From NCBI RefSeq assembly GCF_011057975.1, contig NZ_CP049109.1:3131001-3195000 (forward strand): a stretch of 64,000 bases of DNA, given 5' to 3'. The position numbers were made by a program, and so were the translations under genes. How positions within the stretch are numbered: position 1 is the first letter of the stretch; each line of letters opens with the position of its first letter. The notes under the pieces are model-generated. The model searched no databases, had not been told where the DNA came from, and saw only the letters and a list, made by a program, of their open reading frames with translations. Shown piece after piece: positions 1-7,796 of the stretch. The DNA is from Sphingosinithalassobacter tenebrarum. Its GTDB lineage: Bacteria; Pseudomonadota; Alphaproteobacteria; Sphingomonadales; Sphingomonadaceae.

Positions 1-2043
1 GAAAACACGCCCGCGGTGATCTATCTCAAGGATCGCGAAGGGCGCTATCAGCTGGTCAATCAGGGTCTTTGCGATGTAACCGGCGTCCCCCGCGAACAGC
101 TTCTGGGCCGGACCGATGCCGAGGTCTTCCCTACCGAATATGCCGATACATGGCGCGAGACGGATTTGCGCGCGATGCATTCCGAACACGGCATTCGCGA
201 AGAAGAGGTGGCCGCACATGGCGGCGGCATTCAGTATTTCCTCTCGTTCAAGTCGCCTTATTACGACGATTCCGGCGAGCTGGCAGGCCTTTATGGCGTG
301 TCGAGCGAAATCACCGAGCGCAAGCTCGCCGAACAGCGGCTGGCGGACCAGAATGCACGCCTGGCACTGCTCGACCAGATCACCCGGACGATCGGCCAGC
401 GCCAGGATCTTTCCAGCATATTTCAAGTCGCGACGGGTGCGGTGGAAACCGCGCTGCCCGCCGACTTCGCCTGCATCCTGATTTATCACGCGGACGAGGA
501 AGTGCTGGCGGTAAGCCATCTCGCCGCGCACAGCACGCCGCTGGGCGAGGAGATGAGCCTCGCCACCGGTGCCCGTGTTTCGATCGCGGGAAACAGGCTT
601 TCCCGGTGTGTGTTCGAGCGCGAACTGATTTACGAGCCGCATATCGAGACGCTCGATTATCCCCTGCCCCGCAGGCTGGCCGATCACGGCTTTTCCTCGC
701 TCGTCCTGGCGCCGATACCGATCGACAACGAGGTGCATTCGATCCTGTGCGTCGCCCGCCGCGAACCTGCGAGCTTTTCGAGCGTGGATTGCGAGTTCCT
801 CCGCCAGCTGGGCGAACATCTCGGCCTGTCCGTGGCGCAGGGATTGCTGCATGCCGAGCTGCGCAATGCCTATGACGATCTGAAGCACACCCAGGATGCC
901 GCGATCGAGCGCGAACGGCTCAGCGCGATCGGGCAAATGGCAAGCGGCATCGCGCACGATATCAACAACGCCATTTCGCCGGTCGCGATCTACACCCAGT
1001 CGCTGATCGAACGCGATCTCGCCATGCCGCAGGAATTGCGCGACTATCTTGCGATCGTCGACGGCGTGGTGCGCGACATTTCGGCAACCGCCGCGCGCAT
1101 GCGCGATTTTTATCGGGCGCGCGACAGCGAATCGAAACGCTCGCAGGTCGACCTCAACCAGCTCATTCCGCAAGTGATCGATCTCACCCGCGCGCGCTGG
1201 CGCGACATGCCGCAACAGCGCGGCATCGTGGTCGAAATGCAGACCGAACTCGCGGCGGACCTGCCCTGCATTTCGGCCAATGCCACCGAGCTTCGCGAGG
1301 TACTGACCAACCTTGTCTTCAACGCAGTCGACGCGTTGCCGAACGGCGGCACCATCACGCTGCGCACCGAAGTCTCGCAATCGGAATCGTCGGGCGCGCC
1401 CGCAGTCGATCTGTATGTCGTCGATACCGGCGAGGGGATGGATGCCGAAACCCGCAAGCGCTGTCTCGAACCGTTTTTCTCGACCAAAGGCGAGCGCGGC
1501 ACCGGCCTGGGGCTGGCGATGGTGTTCGGCGCGGCCAAGCGGCACGATGCGCAAATCGAAATCGAGAGCGCTCCCGGCGCGGGCACTCGGTTCCGCATCC
1601 GCTTCCCCGTCACCGCCATTCAGAAAATGCCGGAGAAACACATGGCGAAAACGCCCGCGCAAGCGCTGCGCATCCTGTTGATCGACGATGATCCGGCGGT
1701 GCTCAAATCAACACTGTTCGTCCTCGAACTCGACAAGCACAAGGTTCAGGCCGAAGGCGACAGCCGCCGCGGCATCGCAACGGCGGAAGCGGCCGCAGCC
1801 GACGGAAGGCCGTTCGATGTCGTGATCACGGATCTCGGAATGCCTCATGTCGACGGCGACCAGGTGGCGAAAGCAGTGAAGGCCGCCTCACCCGGAACCA
1901 CCGTCATCCTGCTGACCGGCTGGGGCCAGCGCATGGACGACGGGAAACAGGCACGGTCGAATATCGATCACATCCTGGCAAAACCGCCCCAGCTCGAAGA
2001 GTTGCGCGAGGTGCTGGCGCAGGTCGGCGCGCCCCGCGACTAG
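1..2043 (+). CDS. PAS-GAF hybrid sensor histidine kinase/response regulator (5' truncated)
   Basis: The reading frame is open to the left edge, so the N-terminus lies outside the window; the GTG at 16 sits inside a PAS domain and is unlikely to be the start. About 680 residues are visible. In order they are a PAS domain (about 1-105, ending in the linker SEITERKLAEQ), a GAF-like domain (about 130-280), a HisKA domain with the phospho-acceptor in GIAHDINN (His near 318), a HATPase domain with N box NLVFNAVDAL and G boxes DTGEGMD and GTGLGLAMV, and a C-terminal receiver (about 550-675) with IDDD, phospho-acceptor Asp in VITDLGMP (about 611), Thr in LLTGWG and the Lys in AKPP. All catalytic residues are present. 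No membrane segment is seen in the visible part. It ends 12 bp from the convergent radA gene. The input signal is unknown. Confidence 0.92.
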   Translation, partial: ENTPAVIYLKDREGRYQLVNQGLCDVTGVPREQLLGRTDAEVFPTEYADTWRETDLRAMHSEHGIREEEVAAHGGGIQYFLSFKSPYYDDSGELAGLYGVSSEITERKLAEQRLADQNARLALLDQITRTIGQRQDLSSIFQVATGAVETALPADFACILIYHADEEVLAVSHLAAHSTPLGEEMSLATGARVSIAGNRLSRCVFERELIYEPHIETLDYPLPRRLADHGFSSLVLAPIPIDNEVHSILCVARREPASFSSVDCEFLRQLGEHLGLSVAQGLLHAELRNAYDDLKHTQDAAIERERLSAIGQMASGIAHDINNAISPVAIYTQSLIERDLAMPQELRDYLAIVDGVVRDISATAARMRDFYRARDSESKRSQVDLNQLIPQVIDLTRARWRDMPQQRGIVVEMQTELAADLPCISANATELREVLTNLVFNAVDALPNGGTITLRTEVSQSESSGAPAVDLYVVDTGEGMDAETRKRCLEPFFSTKGERGTGLGLAMVFGAAKRHDAQIEIESAPGAGTRFRIRFPVTAIQKMPEKHMAKTPAQALRILLIDDDPAVLKSTLFVLELDKHKVQAEGDSRRGIATAEAAAADGRPFDVVITDLGMPHVDGDQVAKAVKAASPGTTVILLTGWGQRMDDGKQARSNIDHILAKPPQLEELREVLAQVGAPRD

Positions 2044-2055
2044 GGCGCGGTGCCG

Positions 2056-3438
2056 CTATCTCCCCAGCAGATTGTCGACGAATGCCGCCAGCGTGCGAAA
2101 TCCCGAAACCGACAATTCCGATTTCTCCGGCAGCTTCCCGACCGGCGCCAGCGCTCGTTCGAAGCCGAGCTTTGAGGATTCGCGGCAGCGCAGACCGGCA
2201 TGTGCCACCGGGCGCACTTCGCCCGACAGTGCGATTTCGCCGAACGCCACCGCGTCGCCCGGCAGCGGGCGTTCGCTGAGCGCGGAGACCAGCGCCGCCG
2301 CGACCGCCAGATCGGCCGCCGGGTCCTGCACGCGATAGCCGCCGGCGATGTTGAGATAGACTTCGCAGGTCGAGAAGCTGAGCCCGCACCGCGCCTCGAG
2401 CACCGCGAGGATCATCGAGAGCCGGGCATTGTCCCACCCCACGACCGAACGGCGCGGCGTCGCACCGCTCGCCAGCCGCACGGTGAGCGCCTGCACCTCG
2501 ACCAGCACCGGCCGCGTCCCTTCGAGCGCGGGAAAGACGATCGTGCCGGTCACGCCCTCATCACGATCCGACAGGAACAGCGAAGAAGGATTGCCTACTT
2601 CCGAAAGTCCCTCGGTCTCCATCGCGAAAACGCCGATTTCGTCCGTCCCGCCGAAGCGGTTCTTGACCGCGCGCAGGATGCGATACTGATGGCTGCGCTC
2701 GCCTTCGAAGCTGAGCACCGTATCGACCATATGCTCCATCACGCGCGGCCCGGCGATGCTGCCGTCCTTGGTGACATGGCCGACCAGCACCACGGCGGTG
2801 CCGCGTTCCTTGGCGAAGCGTATGAGCTCGCCGGCGCTCGCGCGCACCTGGCTCACCGTGCCCGGCGCGCCTTCGATCAGGTCCGAGTGCATTGTCTGGA
2901 TCGAATCGATGATGAGCAGATCGGGCGCCTCGCCCTCGCCGAGTGTCGTCAGGATATCGCGCACGCTGGTCGCCGCGGCGAGCTGCACCGGCGCCTGCCC
3001 GAGCCCCAGCCGCTGCGCGCGCAGCCGCACCTGATCGGATGCTTCCTCACCCGACACATAGGCGACCGCCTTGCCCGCCAGCGCCATCTTCGCCGCCGCC
3101 TGGAGCAGCAGCGTCGATTTGCCGATCCCCGGATCTCCGCCGATCAGCGTCGCCGACCCTTCGACGAAGCCGCCGCCCAGCGCGCGGTCGAGCTCCGAAA
3201 TGCCGGTCGCCATCCGATCGGGCAACGGCACTTTCGCGTCGAGCCCGAGCATCGTGATCGCGCGGCCGCCCGATTGCAGATTATGCCTGGCCTGAAACGG
3301 CGTGAAGGACGCGCCCGCATCCTCGACCATCGTGTTCCATTCGCCGCAATCGCCGCATTGCCCCGCCCATTTGGAAGCGACGCCGCCGCAGCTCTGGCAG
3401 ACATAGCGTTTCTGAGGGCGTTTCTGGGGTTTGGCCAT
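2056..3438 (-). CDS. radA: DNA repair protein RadA
   Basis: The 460-residue protein is full length for RadA/Sms, the DnaB-like branch-migration ATPase that processes recombination intermediates. It has an N-terminal four-cysteine zinc finger (C14, C17, C28, C31: CQSCG...CGDCGEW), a Walker A motif GGDPGIGKST near 100-109, Walker B LLIIDS, the RadA-specific KNRFG motif (VKNRFGG), and a C-terminal Lon-protease-like domain with GGYRVQDPAADLAVA. The ATG at 3438 begins MAKPQKRPQKRYVC, as is usual for the family. The gene converges with the upstream kinase gene. Confidence 0.97.
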   Translation of the reverse strand: MAKPQKRPQKRYVCQSCGGVASKWAGQCGDCGEWNTMVEDAGASFTPFQARHNLQSGGRAITMLGLDAKVPLPDRMATGISELDRALGGGFVEGSATLIGGDPGIGKSTLLLQAAAKMALAGKAVAYVSGEEASDQVRLRAQRLGLGQAPVQLAAATSVRDILTTLGEGEAPDLLIIDSIQTMHSDLIEGAPGTVSQVRASAGELIRFAKERGTAVVLVGHVTKDGSIAGPRVMEHMVDTVLSFEGERSHQYRILRAVKNRFGGTDEIGVFAMETEGLSEVGNPSSLFLSDRDEGVTGTIVFPALEGTRPVLVEVQALTVRLASGATPRRSVVGWDNARLSMILAVLEARCGLSFSTCEVYLNIAGGYRVQDPAADLAVAAALVSALSERPLPGDAVAFGEIALSGEVRPVAHAGLRCRESSKLGFERALAPVGKLPEKSELSVSGFRTLAAFVDNLLGR

Positions 3439-3463
3439 GCCAGCCGTCTATCGCACCCGGAAC

Positions 3464-3500
3464 AAAAAGGGAATAGGCGGTACACCATCGGCGTACCGCC
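3464..3500 (-). terminator. Hairpin plus T-rich tract after the peroxiredoxin gene
   Basis: An 8-bp perfect stem, GGCGGTAC (3476-3483) with GTACCGCC (3493-3500), encloses a 9-nt loop. Read on the minus strand it lies about 55 bp after the peroxiredoxin stop and is followed by TATTCCCTTTTTG, which fits a moderate intrinsic terminator separating this gene from radA. Confidence 0.5.
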
Positions 3501-3554
3501 CATCCGGTTCGGGGCGACCGCGATCGGCGATCGCCCCCGGGGGAGAAGAAACGC

Positions 3555-4199
3555 TCAGAGCGATTTCTTGCTGAAATACCAGTCGGTATAGTCATAGCCC
3601 TCATCGGCGCGGGCTTTCGCGGCTTCGGCGGTCGCTGGCGGCGGCACGATCACCTTCTCACCCGGCTGCCAGTTTTCCGGCGTCGCGACCTTGTGCTTGT
3701 CCGATACCTGCAACGCCTTGAGCAGCCGCAGGAATTCGGCGACCGACCGGCCGTTCGACATCGGATAATAGACCATTGCGCGCACGATCCCCTGCGGATC
3801 GATGATGAAGGTCGCGCGCACCGCCGACGTGTCCGACGCGCCGGGATGGATCATGCCGAACGCCTTGGCGACGTTCATCGACAGGTCCTCGATGATCGGG
3901 AAGGGGATTTCGACGCCGAACTTCTCCTCGATGCTGCGCATCCAGGCGATGTGCGAATGGACCGAGTCGATCGACAGGCCGAGCAATTCGGCGCCGAGCG
4001 CGTTGAATTCACCGGCGGCCTGCGCGAATCCCATGAATTCGGTGGTGCAGACCGGCGTGAAATCGGCCGGGTGCGAAAAGAGGACGAGCCACTTGCCCTT
4101 ATAGTCCGCGAGCGAGCGCGGGCCGTGCGTGGTCTTCGCGTTGAAAGCCGGGGCGGGTTCATTGATGCGGGGCATCGGGGGAATGGTCGTATCGGTCAT
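3555..4199 (-). CDS. 1-Cys peroxiredoxin
   Basis: This 214-residue AhpC/TSA-fold peroxidase reduces hydrogen peroxide and organic hydroperoxides in the cytoplasm. The peroxidatic cysteine is C51 in HPADFTPVCTTEF. It is the only cysteine in the protein; the C-terminal segment DWYFSKK has no resolving Cys. The C-terminal extension (VATPENWQPGEK and onward) is typical of Prx6 proteins. The ATG at 4199 (MTDTTIPP) is chosen over an in-frame ATG at 4226 because AAGGAGG at 4206-4212 lies 6 nt upstream of it. The gene is divergent from the glycosyltransferase gene. Confidence 0.95.
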   Translation of the reverse strand: MTDTTIPPMPRINEPAPAFNAKTTHGPRSLADYKGKWLVLFSHPADFTPVCTTEFMGFAQAAGEFNALGAELLGLSIDSVHSHIAWMRSIEEKFGVEIPFPIIEDLSMNVAKAFGMIHPGASDTSAVRATFIIDPQGIVRAMVYYPMSNGRSVAEFLRLLKALQVSDKHKVATPENWQPGEKVIVPPPATAEAAKARADEGYDYTDWYFSKKSL

Positions 4200-4541
4200 G
4201 ATGAGCCTCCTTGTTGTGACGCCCATTCAATTACTCGATTACGATATATTTGATAAAACCGATCGTTGCGCTCACCATGATCGCCTGCGTCGATCGTAGC
4301 CAAAAATTCCTGCTATTTAGATAACATATGTATATTTTCGGGGTACGACCGGCGCGCAGAAACTGCTGTCCAAAGGCAGATATACGCTTGTCACTTTAAC
4401 AATTATCGTAATTGAATGGCGCGTCTATTGCGCATTTCGAGCCGCTTCCACGCATCGATTCGGCCATTCGCGGAGTGCGGAACGGCCGGCGCCATGCTGC
4501 TTATGGCGTTTCCCCGCGCACCCGGCTATTTGCCGCAGCCG
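4200..4541. promoter_or_regulatory. AT-rich divergent promoter region with a long-range inverted repeat
   Basis: This is a 342-bp gene-free stretch between the peroxiredoxin and glycosyltransferase genes. It is markedly more AT-rich than its surroundings. CCATTCAATTAC (4223-4234) recurs as its exact reverse complement GTAATTGAATGG (4408-4419). The two 12-bp copies face opposite ways, one near each end of the region, as expected if one regulator acts on both promoters. A palindromic ACATATGT lies near 4325. No known regulator's site is recognised. Confidence 0.45.
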
Positions 4542-5711
4542 ATGGATCCGAGCCAACTCCGCATTGCCCTGTTCAGCGGCAATTACAATTACGTGCGCGA
4601 CGGTGCGAACCAGGCGTTGAACAATCTCGCCGGGTTCCTGATCGAACGCGGCGTCACGCTGCGCGCCTATTCGCCGACCACCGACGAGCCCGCGTTCGAG
4701 CCGACCGGCGAGCTGGTGTCGGTGCCGAGCTGGCCGCTGCCGGGCGGGCGTGACGAATATCGCCTCGCCCCCGGCATTCCAAAACAGATCCGCGACGACC
4801 TGAAAGCCTATGACCCGCATGTCGTCCATGTCGCAGCGCCCGACATTCTCGGCCATCGCGCGCTCACCTGGGCGCGCCGCAACAAGGTGCCGAGCGTCGC
4901 GACGCTGCACACGCGATTCGAAACCTATCCGCGCTATTACGGCCTGAAGTTTCTGGAGCCGCTGGCGACCTATCTCTCGAAGCGCTTCTACAACCGCGCC
5001 GACGCGGTGCTCGTCCCCGGGCCGATGATGGGCGACATATTGCGCGAATGGGGAGTCACCAGCCCGATCACGATATGGTCGCGCGGCGTCAATCACGATC
5101 GCTTCAACCCCGGTCGCCGCAGCCTCGAATGGCGGCGTGGGCTCGGCATCGGCGACGATGAAGTCGTGGTCGGTTTTCTCGGCCGCCTCGTCCTCGAAAA
5201 GGGGCTCGATGTCTTCGCCGAGGTGATCGGCAAGCTCGAGGCGATGGGCGTCAAGCATCGCGTGCTGGTGATCGGCAAGGGCCCCGCGCGCGACTGGTTC
5301 GCCGAAAAGGTGCCCAATGCGGTATTCGGCGGCTTCATCACCGGCGACGATCTCGGCATGGCGGTCGCGTCGCTGGATATCTTCTTCAACCCCTCGATCA
5401 CCGAAACCTTCGGCAATGTGACGCTCGAGGCGATGGCGGCGGGCGTGCCGGTGGTTGCCGCGCGCGCCACCGGGCCGGTCGGGCTGGTCGAGGAAGGCAA
5501 GTCGGGCATCCTCGTCGAGCCGGGCGACAATCAGGGCTATGCCGATGCGATCGCGCGGCTCGTCCAGCAGCCCGATTTCCGGCGGATCGCCGGGGAATCG
5601 GGGCATGAACGCGCCAAGAGCTATCGCTGGGACCTGATCAACCAGGCCGTGCTCGACGCCTATATGAGCGTGATCGACGGCGGTGGCGGAGGTCCGATCA
5701 AGTCTCCGTGA
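4542..5711 (+). CDS. GT4 family glycosyltransferase
   Basis: This 389-residue GT-B fold retaining glycosyltransferase has an N-terminal acceptor domain (IALFSGNYNYVRDG..., residues about 6-200) and a C-terminal nucleotide-sugar domain with GFLGRLVLEKGLDVF, the E-x7-E-like motif in PSITETFGNVTLEAMA, and AAGVPVVAARATGPVGLV. It resembles the GDP-mannose-dependent mannosyltransferase and SqdX-like branch that glycosylates membrane lipids. Donor and acceptor cannot be read from the sequence. The start MDPSQLRIALF at 4542 matches where the fold begins; in-frame ATGs at 4416 and 4494 would add a non-homologous extension. No close operon partner is seen. Confidence 0.9.
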   Translation: MDPSQLRIALFSGNYNYVRDGANQALNNLAGFLIERGVTLRAYSPTTDEPAFEPTGELVSVPSWPLPGGRDEYRLAPGIPKQIRDDLKAYDPHVVHVAAPDILGHRALTWARRNKVPSVATLHTRFETYPRYYGLKFLEPLATYLSKRFYNRADAVLVPGPMMGDILREWGVTSPITIWSRGVNHDRFNPGRRSLEWRRGLGIGDDEVVVGFLGRLVLEKGLDVFAEVIGKLEAMGVKHRVLVIGKGPARDWFAEKVPNAVFGGFITGDDLGMAVASLDIFFNPSITETFGNVTLEAMAAGVPVVAARATGPVGLVEEGKSGILVEPGDNQGYADAIARLVQQPDFRRIAGESGHERAKSYRWDLINQAVLDAYMSVIDGGGGGPIKSP

Positions 5712-5738
5712 CAGTGCGCCAAAAGGGTTAGAGCCCAT

Positions 5739-5761
5739 TCCTCCCCCGGAAGGGGAGGAAC
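5739..5761. repeat. Short hairpin of intergenic repeat family A
   Basis: TTCCTCCCC and GGGGAGGAA form a perfect 9-bp stem around a 5-nt loop, 28 bp after the glycosyltransferase stop. These arms match the outer ends of the larger elements at 9016-9169 and 10557-10688, so this looks like a minimal or decayed copy. It may act as a transcription barrier, but no T tract follows. Confidence 0.6.
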
Positions 5762-5938
5762 TGTCGTATCCCGCACAACCGCGTCGCTCCCATCGCATTT
5801 GTTGCGCGACAACGCCGCCAAAGGTTAACCGCGCCTAACCCTGTCCCGGGCTGGGGCAGTGCGATTCAGCGGCTGGCGCGGGGGCGCGGGGCGTGGCATT
5901 TTATGCCATCGAATTTCGTGGGATTTGGCGGAGCGACC

Positions 5939-6652
5939 GTGCGCAAGCTGATCGGATTTCTGGGCGTGCTGCTGTTCGCCGCGATGGTGAGCGGCGGGCT
6001 GTTGCTCGCCGGCTTCCACGTGACGCGCGCCGTCGCGGGTTCGATGAAGGCGGCGCAGGCGGAAGCGCCGGCAAAGGAGCAGGCCCCCGCCCCGAAGGCA
6101 GCGGATGCCCCGGCAGCCGATGCCGCAGCGCAGCCGCAGACGGCCCCCGGATCGGAAACCGCCGCCGATCCCCATGCCGACGGCGAAAGGATCGCGCCCG
6201 AGGACATGGTCGTGCGCCGCGTGCTGCCGATCGACGAACCGATCAAGTTCGGCCACTGGTATTGGGACGAGCGCGGCGCGCCGGCCACCGGTACGATGAT
6301 CATCACCATCGACCTGAAGGCGCAGGTGCTGTCGGTGTGGCGCAACGGCTATGAAATCGGCACCACCGCGGTCCTGTACGGCGCCGATGAAAAGCCGACA
6401 CCGGTCGGCACCTTTCCGATCCTGGAAAAGGATATCGACCATGTGTCGGGCACCTATAACAGCGCGCCGATGCCCTATTCGCTGCGCCTGACGCAGGACT
6501 GGGTGGCGATCCACGGCAGCGACATTATCGCCGGCTACGCCACCCACGGCTGTATCGGCGTGCCCGAAGACTTCGCCGCAAAGCTGTTCGGCGCAGTGGA
6601 AGTCGGCGATTTCGTAGTAATCACCGACGGCAAGACGTTGTCGACGGACTAA
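5939..6652 (+). CDS. L,D-transpeptidase (YkuD domain)
   Basis: This is a YkuD-fold enzyme of peptidoglycan 3-3 cross-linking or protein anchoring. An N-terminal hydrophobic signal anchor (RKLIGFLGVLLFAAM) is followed by an Ala/Pro-rich periplasmic linker and the catalytic domain. That domain includes GTMIITIDLKAQ, TPVGTFPI and the active-site segment IHGSD...THGCIGVPEDFA with the nucleophilic Cys. The GTG start at 5939 has GGAG 5 nt upstream and puts the anchor at the N-terminus; an ATG at 5903 would add 12 residues. The protein is 237 residues. It converges with the DUF2218 gene. Confidence 0.9.
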   Translation: MRKLIGFLGVLLFAAMVSGGLLLAGFHVTRAVAGSMKAAQAEAPAKEQAPAPKAADAPAADAAAQPQTAPGSETAADPHADGERIAPEDMVVRRVLPIDEPIKFGHWYWDERGAPATGTMIITIDLKAQVLSVWRNGYEIGTTAVLYGADEKPTPVGTFPILEKDIDHVSGTYNSAPMPYSLRLTQDWVAIHGSDIIAGYATHGCIGVPEDFAAKLFGAVEVGDFVVITDGKTLSTD

Positions 6653-6657
6653 TTCCT

Positions 6658-6676
6658 CCCCGAGGCAAGCTCGGGG
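6658..6676. terminator. Bidirectional hairpin between convergent genes
   Basis: CCCCGAG (6658-6664) and CTCGGGG (6670-6676) form a 7-bp GC stem with a 5-nt loop in the 30-bp gap between two convergent genes. It begins like repeat family A (TTCCTCCCC). No T tract is visible, so termination is inferred from position only. Confidence 0.4.
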
Positions 6677-6682
6677 AAGAAT

Positions 6683-7003
6683 TCAGGCATCCTGCCAGTC
6701 GAACGTCAGCGGCGCTTCGCGATGCGCGAAGCGGTCGAGGTGGCTCGCCACCACGCCCTTCATCGTATCGCGCTGTTCGGGGACGCTCGCGTCGATCCGC
6801 ACGCCCAGCGTTTCGGCACCGGCGTCGAGCGTCACCAGCGCGTCGCCCGGAAAGCTTCCCGCCCGGCCTTCGGCGGGAAAGCGGATCGTGCCGTGTTCGG
6901 GCGTGAATTCCACTTCCAGATTGTGCGACCAGTGCTTGCACAATTGCTGGAGATAGCGGCTGCCGCTCTGCGTCGGGACGGCGGCGTTGGTCGTAACGGT
7001 CAT
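6683..7003 (-). CDS. DUF2218 domain-containing protein
   Basis: This is a 106-residue soluble protein covered by a DUF2218 domain: YLQQLCKHWSHNLEVEF, then a strand-rich core containing PAEGRAG and VTLDAGAETLGVRIDASV, ending in SHLDRFAHREAPLTFDWQDA. Its biochemical function is unknown. The ATG at 7003 (MTVTTNAAV) is preferred over one at 7069 because GAGGAAG lies about 6-8 nt upstream. It is 62 bp downstream of the PadR gene on the same strand, a pairing that recurs in proteobacteria, so it is probably under PadR control. Confidence 0.85.
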   Translation of the reverse strand: MTVTTNAAVPTQSGSRYLQQLCKHWSHNLEVEFTPEHGTIRFPAEGRAGSFPGDALVTLDAGAETLGVRIDASVPEQRDTMKGVVASHLDRFAHREAPLTFDWQDA

Positions 7004-7065
7004 TGTGTCTTCCTCGTCTTGCGCAGGCGCCGGTACATGGCGACGGCGCAGCAATTCCAGCCGTG

Positions 7066-7713
7066 TCACAGCCGCTCGATCCGGCGCGCGGTTTCATCGA
7101 TGATGTCGGCGATTTCGTGCAGCTTTTCGCTGTTCGCCTCGTCGTCCAGCTGCATCTGCAATACCGCCTTCAGATTGCCCATTGCGCGATGGACCGGCCC
7201 GCCGCGATGGCGCGCCTTGAGCGCCGCCAGCTGCGACAGCCGCGCGATCAGCGCCTCGGCTTCATCGGCATGTTCGGCGAGATGCGCCTCGCCATCGCCG
7301 GTAGCTGCAAACTGCTTCTTGGCGCCTTCGCACTGGCGCTCCTCGATCAGTCCCATTTCGGCGAGCAGCGTCAGGGTGGGATAAATCACGCCTGGGCTGG
7401 GTGCGTAGAAACCTTCGGTCCGCTCCTCGATTTCACGGATCAGGTCGTATCCGTGGCGCGGGGTTTCGGCGATCAGCTTGAGCAGCAGGAGCTTGAGCTC
7501 GCCGCCGTCGAACATCTTGCGCCGCCCACGCCCGCCGCCGGGACCGCCCGGCCCGCCGAAGCCGCGACCGGGGCCACCAAAACCGCGCCCCGGGCCACCC
7601 TTGCCCCGGCCCTGACCGGCGCCCATGCCATGATGGGGACCGCTGCCGTCGCACTCGAAATCCGGGCCGCCGAACCCGCCGGCCCAGGCGTCATAGCCTC
7701 TTCCAAAACGCAT
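7066..7713 (-). CDS. PadR family transcriptional regulator with Gly-rich N-terminus
   Basis: The 215-residue protein has a PadR winged-helix domain from about 66 to 145 (LKLLLLKLIAETPRHGYDLI, then SPGVIYPTLTLLAEMGLI) and a C-terminal helical dimerisation domain. The first 65 residues are a low-complexity Gly/Arg/Pro tract with a repeated GGPGRGF unit, of unknown role; some PadR proteins have similar Gly/His-rich leaders. GAGGAAT lies about 7 nt upstream of the ATG. Three GATATATC palindromes upstream suggest autoregulation. It probably controls the downstream DUF2218 gene. Confidence 0.92.
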   Translation of the reverse strand: MRFGRGYDAWAGGFGGPDFECDGSGPHHGMGAGQGRGKGGPGRGFGGPGRGFGGPGGPGGGRGRRKMFDGGELKLLLLKLIAETPRHGYDLIREIEERTEGFYAPSPGVIYPTLTLLAEMGLIEERQCEGAKKQFAATGDGEAHLAEHADEAEALIARLSQLAALKARHRGGPVHRAMGNLKAVLQMQLDDEANSEKLHEIADIIDETARRIERL

Positions 7714-7726
7714 CTGAATATTCCTC

Positions 7727-7785
7727 GATATATCTTTCTGATGGTGGCCAGATATATCGGGCCCCCGATCATTTCAAGATATATC
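7727..7785. promoter_or_regulatory. Three GATATATC operator-like sites upstream of padR
   Basis: The 8-bp palindrome GATATATC occurs at 7727-7734, 7751-7758 and 7778-7785, spaced 24 and 27 bp apart, which is 2-2.5 helical turns on one DNA face. The third copy extends to AAGATATATCTT. They lie 13-72 bp upstream of the PadR start codon, where the promoter should be. PadR proteins often repress themselves through AT-rich palindromes, so autoregulation is inferred. Confidence 0.65.
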
Positions 7786-7796
7786 TTAAAATATTT

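Noticed and set aside
4425..5798. 457-codon minus-strand frame over the glycosyltransferase gene
   Set aside because: No motifs; the plus strand has clear GT4 signatures.
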